Assembly: GCA_937916485.1 (NCBI GenBank) | Contig: CALFSV010000428.1 | Span: 1-11,688, forward strand | Direction: 5' to 3' | DNA length: 11,688 bases | From: an uncultured Paracoccaceae bacterium | GTDB taxonomy: Bacteria > Pseudomonadota > Alphaproteobacteria > Rhodobacterales > Rhodobacteraceae | Shown: piece after piece, positions 1 through 6,116 of the stretch | How the letters are laid out: every line of letters begins with the position of its first letter | Position numbering within the stretch: the stretch's first letter is position 1 | Translations under genes and position numbers: made by a program | The notes under the pieces: generated by a model | Seen by the model: only the letters and a program-made list of their open reading frames with translations | What the model was told of the DNA's origin: nothing | Database searches by the model: none

Positions 1-106
1 CAAATCGCCGGCACGGCCTTGTAGCTTTCTCCTTTCGAGAGCAATGCCCAGGCCGCAGCTGTCAAACTAATGAGAACTCGCATCAGATTGCTAGCACAGT
101 CTAAAT
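1..106. other. Left-edge stretch without a recognised gene
   Basis: This stretch lies beyond the transposase stop and probably includes the far end of the IS6-type remnant (imperfect end near 55-72). On the minus strand a frame is open from about 131 to the window edge, with a possible ATG at 81-83. The peptide it would give is hydrophobic at the start (MRVLISLTAAAWALL), but there is no convincing ribosome-binding site and I recognise no family. It may be chance coding, or the start of a gene continuing to the left. Confidence 0.3.
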
Positions 107-297
107 TTATGCGCTCGATAATCGACGCCACTCAGCGAGAGCAGCGGCACGGTTTAGCTTGAAATTGATGTGTGAGTAGAGATGGCGTTCCTGGTTAAAA
201 TGGTTCTGGATTGAAGCGTGAATGGAGAGTGTTTTGTCATCGCCAGACGCTACAAATACACCCTGCCCGCTTGAGCCAAGTTTAATCTGACAAAGCC
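55..297 (-). mobile_element. Internally deleted IS6-family-like insertion sequence remnant
   Basis: The minus strand from 297 begins GGCTTTGTCAGATTAAAC, which resembles the terminal inverted repeat type of IS6 elements. It is followed about 40 bases later by the transposase remnant at 107-240. The opposite end is only approximate: CATTAGTTTGACAGCTGC at 72-55 on the minus strand agrees with the inverted complement of the first end at about 10 of 18 positions, including the TGACA core. The 8-base flanks I compared (47-54 and 298-305) do not match, so no target-site duplication survives. The element is about 240 bases long, far shorter than the 700-900 bases usual for the family, and cannot transpose by itself. 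The exact outer boundaries are uncertain. Confidence 0.6.
107..240 (-). pseudogene. Remnant of IS6-type DDE transposase (N-terminal tip joined to C-terminus)
   Basis: Reading the minus strand, an ATG at 240-238 starts MTKHSPF, like the N-terminus of Rhodobacteraceae IS6-type transposases as I recall them. The frame then changes. From 223 down to a TAA at 109-107 the sequence gives a C-terminal tail containing NHFNQERHLYS and NRAAALAEWRRL, which is the characteristic end of IS6-family transposases. Some 190 residues that should lie between, including the whole DDE catalytic core, are missing, and the two pieces are out of frame. The junction falls in CCATTCA, a sequence that could have stood at both deletion ends. 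The family is recognised from memory of conserved motifs; no database search was run. Confidence 0.7.
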
Positions 298-379
298 GTG
301 AAACCTATCTAACGCTAACTAAGGCGTGCAAAAAGGCGGCGTCCAGATACGTCCACCGGTAACAGAGCCATCTCTCTAA
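298..379. other. Short intergenic stretch between IS remnant and PepSY gene
   Basis: This is the 3' side of the leftward PepSY gene and the outer flank of the IS remnant. I see no stem followed by a T-run that would make a convincing terminator, and no coding potential. Confidence 0.4.
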
Positions 380-958
380 TTATTTGGAAAAATGTACCCT
401 GCGCAAAAAACGTTTATGTCTTGGTAGGTACCAAAGCGTCACACCTGAGAGGCCGAACGCGATCAAAGCAATCGCAGTAATGTCTGCCAAAATAGTTCCA
501 AGGCTCCAACCCAACCAGCCCGTCCTGTGAAATACTCCCAAAACATAATTCCAGTAAATTTTGCGATTTAAAGCCTCCCCGTTTGGCGAGTACAATGTGT
601 TCTTCAGGTTCGATTTTACATAATAATGTCCAGTCTCGACAGCAACAATGATCGTGCCTGCCTCCCTAACAAAATGTATTGTATCATAGCCATGATACTT
701 AACACGTTCGACGGCTTTCATATCACTTTGTGGCCAAATAGGGCGAGCTATCTCAGAAGCTTGCTCCGCAGTTAACGGCGCATCAAGTTGTTCGAACTCA
801 TATGCAGAGTCTGTATAAGATTTATATGGAAATAGGGACAAAACAGTATCAGGATGGTTAAGGTACAATCCAGTTACGCCAAAGAAAATGATCCAAGGCA
901 ATGCAAGTATTCCAAGATAAGAGTGCAGAGTTCGTAAAATTTTTAAAGACTTGGCCAT
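380..958 (-). CDS. PepSY-type two-helix inner-membrane protein
   Basis: A 192-residue protein with the architecture of small PepSY-associated membrane proteins. A first membrane helix lies at about residues 16-34, following the LHSYLG motif with His12. A periplasmic PepSY-like domain spans about 60-125 and ends in a YSPNGEALNR segment. A second helix spans about 152-178, following FHRTGWLG with His144, and a basic cytoplasmic tail ends the protein. Such proteins often occur with iron uptake or ferric/flavin reductase systems, and His12, His35 and His144 could ligate heme, but that is inference. The ATG at 956-958 is preceded by GGAG on the minus strand at a 9-base distance, supporting this start. 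The gene is visibly AT-richer than the hydantoinase region. It has no obvious functional link to its neighbours and may have a separate origin. Its specific role is unknown. Confidence 0.8.
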   Translation of the reverse strand: MAKSLKILRTLHSYLGILALPWIIFFGVTGLYLNHPDTVLSLFPYKSYTDSAYEFEQLDAPLTAEQASEIARPIWPQSDMKAVERVKYHGYDTIHFVREAGTIIVAVETGHYYVKSNLKNTLYSPNGEALNRKIYWNYVLGVFHRTGWLGWSLGTILADITAIALIAFGLSGVTLWYLPRHKRFLRRVHFSK

Positions 959-1121
959 TTAACTAATCTCCAATTTTTGTTTTTTAACTGTTGAAAAGTC
1001 TTTTGGAATGCGAAACACTTGCAATGCCTTGGGGGTTGCAAGCAACGAAACCGGCTTCAATTGATGATTGAGCGTCATTTCCCAAAGCTACTGTCTGTCC
1101 CGCTCGGGAGCTTGACGGTGC
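959..1121. other. Intergenic region between PepSY gene and PanB-like gene
   Basis: This holds the upstream region of the leftward PepSY gene (GGAG ribosome site about 9 bases from its ATG) and the 3' end of the leftward three-gene operon. Two dyads occur. CTTGCAA (1018-1024) pairs with TTGCAAG (1036-1042) across an 11-base loop, and TCCCG (1098-1102) pairs with CGGGA (1105-1109) just past the PanB-like stop. Neither is followed by a proper T-run in the leftward direction, so they are at best weak terminators. Confidence 0.4.
1018..1042 (-). terminator. Possible weak terminator or operator dyad after the leftward operon
   Basis: A perfect 7-base inverted repeat, CTTGCAA/TTGCAAG, separated by 11 bases. 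It lies about 80 bases beyond the stop of the PanB-like gene and about 60 bases upstream of the PepSY gene. In the leftward transcript the stem is followed by GTGTTTCGC, which is only slightly U-rich. It could equally be an operator for the PepSY gene. Confidence 0.2.
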
Positions 1122-1949
1122 TCAGTGCTTTTCGAGTGCCTCTTTGAGCAAGCCGAATTCGCCTGATGACATTTTGACAGACTCCTCTTCGCCGGGGAAT
1201 TGTCCCTCAACGACGGCGGCTCGAAACCCTCGGAGCGCCTTGGCCCGTTCGGATGCGAGCTTTTTGCGGATAGTGAGCAGGTCACCGAATGCCCTTGCGT
1301 GACGCGGCGGATTTTCAACATCTCCACAGATATCCTCAAGATACAGCAAGACGACATCGGCGGATGGGCCTGCCCCGATGGAATGGGTCACGAGGTTTGA
1401 ATGGTGGCGAATGGCATTAAGCGCATCTGATGCCACACATTCCACCTCAACCGCGAATGCACCGGCATCTTCCAACCTGCGAAACTGATCCAGCAGCGTC
1501 AGCGCCTCTTTTGCCGTCTTTCCTATTATACGCAGACCGCCAACTTGCGTTGATCGGCGTGGGATCAGGCCGAGATGGCCTTGAACGGACAAACCTTCTT
1601 TCGCCAACATCTCAACCACTTCCAAACTGCGCGGCGTCTGTATTGAATCGGCTCCCGCCTCGGCGGCCTTCATTGCGGCACGCAGAATCTCATCTTTAGT
1701 CACGTATTGCGACATCGGCAGTGCAGCGTTGATAAAGATTTGCGGGGCGGCGGCGCGGATGGTCGGCGTCAGCTCATCCCAAATCGACAAATGGTCAATA
1801 CCCGCCTCGGCGCAGGCTTGGGCCTCCTCGAATGTGTTTGGCACCGTTGAGGTAAATTTACGAGTTCCACGCAGCCCGATAAAGTCGGCAACCGTCAAGA
1901 GCCGCTGAGCAGGTTCGCCACCATATGTGTATATGTTCTTGAGCGTCAT
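1122..1949 (-). CDS. Diverged ketopantoate hydroxymethyltransferase (PanB)-like protein
   Basis: A 275-residue protein collinear with PanB, the TIM-barrel enzyme that adds a hydroxymethyl group from methylene-THF to 2-oxoisovalerate. Family marks are GHLGL at 124-128 (the PanB active-site histidine, His125), the glycine-rich GG-x3-IGK at 137-144, VECV at 169-172 (Glu170, matching the general base Glu181 of E. coli PanB), SIGAG at 190-194, and a C-terminal GQFPGEE like the family's YPGEE. Asp58 matches metal ligand Asp45. However, the position of metal ligand Asp84 is Ala76 (AALPM for ADLPF), Lys112 becomes Gln104 and Glu114 becomes Pro106, and the AYD motif near the N-terminus reads VPN. Ordinary PanB activity is therefore doubtful. 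It is the last gene of a leftward operon, 12 bases after the dehydrogenase stop, with GAGG upstream of the ATG. A related aldol or retro-aldol step on a 2-oxoacid is possible but unproven. Confidence 0.78.
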   Translation of the reverse strand: MTLKNIYTYGGEPAQRLLTVADFIGLRGTRKFTSTVPNTFEEAQACAEAGIDHLSIWDELTPTIRAAAPQIFINAALPMSQYVTKDEILRAAMKAAEAGADSIQTPRSLEVVEMLAKEGLSVQGHLGLIPRRSTQVGGLRIIGKTAKEALTLLDQFRRLEDAGAFAVEVECVASDALNAIRHHSNLVTHSIGAGPSADVVLLYLEDICGDVENPPRHARAFGDLLTIRKKLASERAKALRGFRAAVVEGQFPGEEESVKMSSGEFGLLKEALEKH

Positions 1950-1961
1950 GTGTTTCGTCCC

Positions 1962-2726
1962 TCAGGGAGCCAGTGTTTCTGTATGGCCGTCAACGGCAAG
2001 TATCTGGCCCGAGATTTTGGACCCTGACGGCGACGCAAGGAAGCGGACCGTATTGGCAATGTCTTGGGCAGTGACCCATGTCTTCATGGACACGCCTTTG
2101 ACATAACTTTGGCGCACAGCGTCAACAGCTTGTCCGCGTGCGGATGCCTCATTCTCGATGACGCGGTCCATGCGCGGCCCTTCAACCGCGCCCGGGCAGA
2201 TGGCATTCACCCGCACGCCAGCCTCGCCCAACTCCATTGCGAGGGTCTTTGTCAGGCCGACGATGGCCCATTTTGCTGATGCGTAGGGGCTGCGCAGAGG
2301 ATAGCCCATTTGCCCAGCAGTTGAGGAGGTCAGGCAGATCAAGCCGCTGCCTTGCGCGCGCATGAGGCGGGCAGCCCATCTGCAGGTCAGGAAACTTCCA
2401 TGCAGATTGGTTGCCACACATTGCTGCCATTCATTGAAATCGAGCGTTTCAATGCGGCCCGCTGGCCCGCCTGTTCCCGCATTTGCGCAGACAACATCAA
2501 TCCCCTGCCATCGCTCTTCAAGCTGGCGCAAAAAGGCATCCATCTCTGCCTCATTGGTCACGTCTACGTGGCTGGCAATCAGCGTCGGATATGCCTCCTG
2601 CATTGCGGCAAGCTGGTCGCTATCCACATCGCAGATCGCGACATCTGCGCCGTCGGCGAGGAATGCTTCGGCAATGGCGCGCCCGATGCCGGCGGCTCCG
2701 GCGGTCACAAGGATACGTTGTGTCAT
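1962..2726 (-). CDS. Short-chain dehydrogenase/reductase (SDR), NAD-type
   Basis: A 254-residue classical SDR. The Rossmann motif reads VTAGAAGIG (residues 7-15), with Ala at the first glycine position of TGxxxGxG, a tolerated variant. Asp33 at the end of the second strand (AICDVD) suggests NAD(H) rather than NADP(H). The NAG motif is at 82-84, the structural Asn at 107, the catalytic Ser near 135 (SSTAG), and YxxxK is Tyr148-Lys152. A CPG motif follows at 177-179 and a C-terminal SGQILAVDGH segment at 239-248. It is expected to oxidise a secondary alcohol or reduce a ketone in the cytoplasm. Its ATG lies 3 bases beyond the stop of the hydroxylase gene, so translation is probably coupled. The product of that hydroxylase is a natural candidate substrate (inference). 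The exact substrate cannot be read from sequence. Confidence 0.92.
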   Translation of the reverse strand: MTQRILVTAGAAGIGRAIAEAFLADGADVAICDVDSDQLAAMQEAYPTLIASHVDVTNEAEMDAFLRQLEERWQGIDVVCANAGTGGPAGRIETLDFNEWQQCVATNLHGSFLTCRWAARLMRAQGSGLICLTSSTAGQMGYPLRSPYASAKWAIVGLTKTLAMELGEAGVRVNAICPGAVEGPRMDRVIENEASARGQAVDAVRQSYVKGVSMKTWVTAQDIANTVRFLASPSGSKISGQILAVDGHTETLAP

Positions 2727-2729
2727 GAT

Positions 2730-3755
2730 TTACTTCCGCAATGCTGTTGGTTTCTTGCGCGCACGCACCGTGCGCAGCCCTTCGGCGGTGCCATCATGGA
2801 ATGACCCAAACCAGCGGTCCCAAGGCATTTCCGCCGTACCGTAGTTGCACTCAAAATACCGATGATGCAGCTGGTGGAAGAATGTCCCCATCTCCATCCG
2901 CGCATTCTTGCCAAGGATCAAAGCGTCATAGCCAGAGTGGGACGTCGTCGTCGCCAGCGTCAGCCAATAGCAATGAAACAGCATGTGAATGGGGTGCGAC
3001 GGGACGACCAGATGGATCAGCAGCGATGACAGGTACAACACATGTTCGATCGGGTGCATCGAAAAACCCGACCAAGGGCCGACCGCAATATTGCGGTGAT
3101 GCACTGAGTGCACACGGCGGTACATCGGGGCCCAATGCAGGAACCGATGCGCCCAGTAAAAGTGGAACGAGTACCAAACGCCAATCAAAGGGAACCACAG
3201 GACGAACCAAACCGGATTTGCGCTCAGCGTCACGGTCGGCAGCACGCTATTGGCATAGCCCCACCAAAGACCCGCTTCATAGATCGTCCAGATGCTCACC
3301 CCACTGATCAGGGAATAGGCCACATTGTCCCAAAGCTGACTGCCAAAGGCAAAAATGCGGGCCTTTGCTGTTGGCCCCCGGCGATCATACCGCAAGGCAT
3401 CGCCTTGCTTCTTCCATATGTAAAGCCAGAGATGCAAAATCGTCGCAAACGCCACGAGCATCGCAATATTGCGCAGCCAAATCGCAGCGATCCAGCCGGG
3501 CGCCAGTGTTTGGGTCTGCTCCAGGGGCGGCTGAAGCCAGCTGCAAACAGCAAATGCGATCACGACGTAGAGCAACAGTTCCGAAATCGGCAGCCAAGCG
3601 CCCGCGTACCATCTCAACGAGGCAAAGGGGCGGGGCGGCTTTTCAAACACCGGCGATGTATTGATTGGCAAATCGGGATGCCAGTTCCATTCGCGGCTTT
3701 CGCCAGCAGGTGTGCCAGCTGTCAATTCGGATGTGTTTGTGGTCTCTGACGACAT
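2730..3755 (-). CDS. Membrane di-iron hydroxylase, sterol desaturase/fatty acid hydroxylase superfamily
   Basis: 341 residues from the preferred ATG. The histidine clusters of the superfamily are all present; numbered from the longer GTG start they are HRFLH (213-217), HSVHH (226-230), the MHPIEH segment (243-248) and HQLHH (304-308), with the family's NYG at 314-316. Several hydrophobic spans (about 66-84, 99-124, 193-212, 250-280) anchor it in the inner membrane with the di-iron site on the cytoplasmic side. The family inserts oxygen or double bonds into lipids or hydrophobic molecules using O2 and electrons from a reductase, which is not found here. It is the first gene of the leftward operon. 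A GTG at 3785 would add 10 residues and has GGAG 11 bases upstream. The ATG at 3755 has AAGGGGG 4 bases upstream and fits the putative promoter better. The substrate is unknown; the name sterol desaturase does not imply sterols. Confidence 0.85.
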   Translation of the reverse strand: MSSETTNTSELTAGTPAGESREWNWHPDLPINTSPVFEKPPRPFASLRWYAGAWLPISELLLYVVIAFAVCSWLQPPLEQTQTLAPGWIAAIWLRNIAMLVAFATILHLWLYIWKKQGDALRYDRRGPTAKARIFAFGSQLWDNVAYSLISGVSIWTIYEAGLWWGYANSVLPTVTLSANPVWFVLWFPLIGVWYSFHFYWAHRFLHWAPMYRRVHSVHHRNIAVGPWSGFSMHPIEHVLYLSSLLIHLVVPSHPIHMLFHCYWLTLATTTSHSGYDALILGKNARMEMGTFFHQLHHRYFECNYGTAEMPWDRWFGSFHDGTAEGLRTVRARKKPTALRK

Positions 3756-3759
3756 AGGG

Positions 3760-3766
3760 CCCCCTT
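3760..3766 (-). promoter_or_regulatory. Ribosome-binding site favouring the ATG start of the hydroxylase gene
   Basis: The minus strand reads AAGGGGG, then 4 bases, then ATG at 3755-3753. This purine-rich site lies inside the longer reading frame that begins with GTG at 3785, and it makes the shorter protein the likelier product. Confidence 0.5.
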
Positions 3767-3802
3767 GGCTGGACGTAGAAGTCACCCAGGACGCTACTCC
3801 AG

Positions 3803-3832
3803 AAAATCGCCGTCAGATATTGCAATTGTCAA
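3803..3832 (-). promoter_or_regulatory. Candidate sigma-70 promoter for the leftward operon
   Basis: On the minus strand a perfect -35 hexamer TTGACA (3832-3827) is followed after 18 bases by GATTTT (3808-3803), which matches 3 of 6 bases of the -10 consensus. Transcription would start near 3796, giving a leader of about 40 bases to the ATG at 3755. The -10 is weak, as expected for a promoter needing an activator. Found by eye only. Confidence 0.35.
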
Positions 3833-3837
3833 CAAAC

Positions 3838-3856
3838 TTGATATCGAAATTGATAT
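3838..3856. promoter_or_regulatory. Direct repeat/quasi-palindrome next to the leftward promoter
   Basis: Two copies of TTGATAT (3838-3844 and 3850-3856) with a 12-base period. They overlap a quasi-palindrome, ATATC-GAAATT-GATAT, at 3841-3856. The inner ATCGAA (3843-3848) is the same half-site found in the dyad at 3932-3946. The centre is about 52 bases upstream of the predicted leftward start, where LysR-type activators commonly bind. A regulator half-site role is inference. Confidence 0.35.
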
Positions 3857-3931
3857 GAACATTCGGCGACCTCATCTTCCCTCTACGCCGCTCTCTGTCA
3901 GACTTCTTGAAATCAATAGTATATTCGGGAA

Positions 3932-3946
3932 ATCGAAAAATTCGAT
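3932..3946. promoter_or_regulatory. Candidate LysR-type operator (T-N11-A dyad)
   Basis: ATCGAA-AAA-TTCGAT is a perfect 6+3+6 inverted repeat, and T3933 and A3945 are separated by exactly 11 bases, the hallmark T-N11-A of LysR-family binding sites. It sits between the divergent operons, about 83 bases before the hyuA ATG. The window contains one LysR regulator gene (10224-11102) at the end of the rightward operon, which is the obvious candidate to bind here. Direct evidence is lacking. Confidence 0.5.
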
Positions 3947-3971
3947 ACCTCCATAAAAACAATTCGTTTCC

Positions 3972-3985
3972 TTGATTTAAATCAA
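3972..3985. promoter_or_regulatory. Perfect FNR/FnrL-type palindrome upstream of hyuA
   Basis: TTGATTTAAATCAA is a perfect 14-base palindrome and matches the FNR-family consensus TTGAT-N4-ATCAA at every fixed base. It ends 43 bases before the hyuA ATG. Its first six bases (TTGATT) could also act as a -35 element, with TTCATT at 3995-4000 as a weak -10 after 17 bases; binding would then block transcription. It could instead act on leftward transcription. The assignment rests on the sequence match alone. Confidence 0.5.
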
Positions 3986-4015
3986 TCCAATACCTTCATT
4001 GGTGGCTGGCCTTTC

Positions 4016-4021
4016 AGAGGA
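4016..4021 (+). promoter_or_regulatory. Ribosome-binding site that fixes the hyuA start
   Basis: AGAGGA lies 7 bases before the ATG at 4029. An upstream in-frame TTG at 3999 would put this strong site inside the coding region and add 10 residues unlike the family N-terminus, so ATG 4029 is chosen. Confidence 0.7.
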
Positions 4022-4028
4022 AACAAAA

Positions 4029-6116
4029 ATGAAGAAATATATAACTTCAACGCGCTTGGCCGCAGATATCGGCGGGACGTTTACGGATATCGTACTTGAA
4101 ACTCCAACGGGCCTTTTTACGGCAAAAGTGCCGACAGACACGGTGCAGCCAGAACTGGGCGTTTTGGCTGGCGTTGAAGTCGTTTTGAGCGATGCTGGAA
4201 TCACTTCAGCTGACGTCGATATCTTCATTCACGGCACAACTTTGGCGACCAACGCGCTGATTGAGCGGAAAGGCGAAAAGACGGCCCTGATCACCACAGA
4301 AGGGTTCCGCGACAGTTTGGAGATTGCCTATGAGAGCCGGTTCGACCAGTTCGATTTGATGATCGACAAGCCTGAACAACTGATTCCGCGCAACCTGCGT
4401 TTCACAGTCAAAGAGCGCATGGATGTGCGTGGGAACGTCCTGATTGACTTGGATGAAGCGGCTGTTGTTGCCCTAAGTGATAGGTTGAATGCAAAGGGCA
4501 TAGGCGCGGTTGCTATCGGTTTTCTCCACTCTTACGCCAACTCAAAGCACGAACAACGGGTGCGCGACCTTTTGATCGCACAAGGGTGCAAAGCCGAGAT
4601 CACACTTTCCAGCGATGTCTGCCCCGAAGTCCGCGAGTATGAACGTCTGATGACAACGGCCTGCAATGCTTATGTTCAACCGATCATGGCGCGGTATCTG
4701 CGCGCGCTAGAGGTCGCGTTTCATGACAAAAACTTTACCTGCCCGATCTTCCTGATGACCTCTGGCGGTGGCATGACCACATTAGAGAGCGCCATTAAAT
4801 TTCCGATCCGGCTGGTGGAATCTGGTCCTAGCGGGGGTGCCATTTTGGCTGCGCGGATCGCACAGCAATTAGATGAATCGAAAGTGCTGTCGTTTGATAT
4901 GGGCGGAACAACTGCAAAGATCTCGTTGATCGAAGACTTTAAGCCAAAGACGGCCAGAAATTTCGAGATTGCCCGCTCGGCCCGTTTCCAAAAAGGCAGC
5001 GGCATGCCGGTGCGTATTCCGGTGATCGAGATGATTGAGATCGGCGCAGGCGGAGGATCAATTGCGCATGTGGACCAAGTTGGTCGCCTCAATATCGGGC
5101 CGGAAAGTGCTGGCGCTTTGCCGGGTGCGGCTTGCTATGGCAAAGGTGGGACAAAGGCGACAGTCACAGATGCGAATCTGCTGCTTGGACGCGTCGATCC
5201 AGACGCTTTTGCCGAAGGAAAGATGAGGTTGAACACCAAGGCCGCTGAGGACGCGATGACCCAAGATGTCGGCCAGCCACTTGACATTTCCGCACATCAA
5301 GCCGCGTTCGGCGTTACCGAAATGGTCGAAGAAAACATGGCGAATGCTGCGCGCATCCACAGCGTTGAACACGGTGTTGATCTGTCGCATTTCAGCATGA
5401 TTGCCTTTGGCGGTGGCGGGCCGCTGCATGCCGTTCGGTTGGCCGAGAAACTGGGAATGAACCGTGTTATCGTGCCGGCGAACTCCAGTGTCGGGTCCGC
5501 TTTGGGGTTTCTGAGCGCTCCGATTTCTTATGAGGTGGTGCAAAGCCTGTATACCACGCTGACGGATTTTAATCTGGCGCGGGTGAATGATGTGCTGAGC
5601 AGTATTTCAGCGCAGGCGCATGAGATCGTTGTTGCAGGGGCAAAGGATACCGAGTTAGTTGAAAGCCGCACCGCCTTTATGCGCTATGTTGGGCAGGGCC
5701 ATGAGATTCAGGTGCCAATCCCAGCACGCGGGCTGACAGCGGCAGATATCGCAGCGATCAAATCTACTTACGATAGGTGCTACCGTCAGCTTTATGGGCG
5801 TTTGATCCCTGGCAGGGACATTGAAGTCCTGTCATGGTCGGTGGTGGTTTCAACACATGTCGAGGCACCTTTGGCTTTATCGGAGGCACCTGAACCCAAC
5901 ACCGCAGTACCTTCAGGGGTACGTGCTGTGTCCGTACCTACGCAAACAGGTTTCCAAACAGTGCCCACATTCTGGCGTCCTGACCTGAAATCAGGAGACA
6001 CCCTGCGCGGACCTGTCCTTGTTGAAGAACCGCAAACCACAACATTCGTCACCGGACATTTTTCGGGCCACTTGGATGGAAAAATGAATTTGATATTGGA
6101 TAGGATCGCACCATGA
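4029..6116 (+). CDS. hyuA: Hydantoinase/oxoprolinase subunit A (ATP-dependent)
   Basis: 695 residues, full length for the family. The ATP-grasping ASKHA-type fold shows DIGGTFTD at 13-20 and the second phosphate motif DMGGTTAK at 290-297. Family marks follow in order: HGTTLATNALIERKG (68-82), SGPSGGA (265-271), GAGGGS (339-344), FGGGGPLHA (460-468), VPANSSVGSALGFLSAP (482-498), MRYVGQ (551-556) and the C-terminal VEEPQTTTFV (665-674). With subunit B it should hydrolyse or carboxylate a substrate at the cost of ATP. Characterised relatives open N-methylhydantoin or 5-oxoproline, or carboxylate acetone or acetophenone; sequence alone does not choose among them. It is the first gene of the rightward operon, and its TGA overlaps the ATG of the B subunit (ATGA). 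A longer TTG start at 3999 is unlikely because AGAGGA sits just before ATG 4029. Confidence 0.93.
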   Translation: MKKYITSTRLAADIGGTFTDIVLETPTGLFTAKVPTDTVQPELGVLAGVEVVLSDAGITSADVDIFIHGTTLATNALIERKGEKTALITTEGFRDSLEIAYESRFDQFDLMIDKPEQLIPRNLRFTVKERMDVRGNVLIDLDEAAVVALSDRLNAKGIGAVAIGFLHSYANSKHEQRVRDLLIAQGCKAEITLSSDVCPEVREYERLMTTACNAYVQPIMARYLRALEVAFHDKNFTCPIFLMTSGGGMTTLESAIKFPIRLVESGPSGGAILAARIAQQLDESKVLSFDMGGTTAKISLIEDFKPKTARNFEIARSARFQKGSGMPVRIPVIEMIEIGAGGGSIAHVDQVGRLNIGPESAGALPGAACYGKGGTKATVTDANLLLGRVDPDAFAEGKMRLNTKAAEDAMTQDVGQPLDISAHQAAFGVTEMVEENMANAARIHSVEHGVDLSHFSMIAFGGGGPLHAVRLAEKLGMNRVIVPANSSVGSALGFLSAPISYEVVQSLYTTLTDFNLARVNDVLSSISAQAHEIVVAGAKDTELVESRTAFMRYVGQGHEIQVPIPARGLTAADIAAIKSTYDRCYRQLYGRLIPGRDIEVLSWSVVVSTHVEAPLALSEAPEPNTAVPSGVRAVSVPTQTGFQTVPTFWRPDLKSGDTLRGPVLVEEPQTTTFVTGHFSGHLDGKMNLILDRIAP

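Noticed and set aside
3108..3749. 213-codon rightward frame opposite the hydroxylase gene
   Set aside because: It is antisense to a gene with complete histidine motifs, has no recognisable domain and looks like a reading-frame shadow of GC-rich coding DNA.
3756..3785. Longer hydroxylase start at GTG 3785
   Set aside because: Possible, but the ATG at 3755 has a closer AAGGGGG site and the predicted transcript start near 3796 would leave almost no leader for the GTG. Kept only as an alternative.
3980..3992. IHF-like AATCAA site near the hyuA promoter
   Set aside because: AATCAATCCAATA lacks the TTR half of the IHF consensus, and the AATCAA is explained by the FNR-type palindrome.
3999..4028. 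Longer hyuA start at TTG 3999
   Set aside because: Rare start without its own ribosome site; AGAGGA sits 7 bases before ATG 4029 and the family N-terminus begins there.
5058..5543. 161-codon leftward frame inside hyuA
   Set aside because: Antisense shadow of a clearly coding region; no family features or ribosome site.
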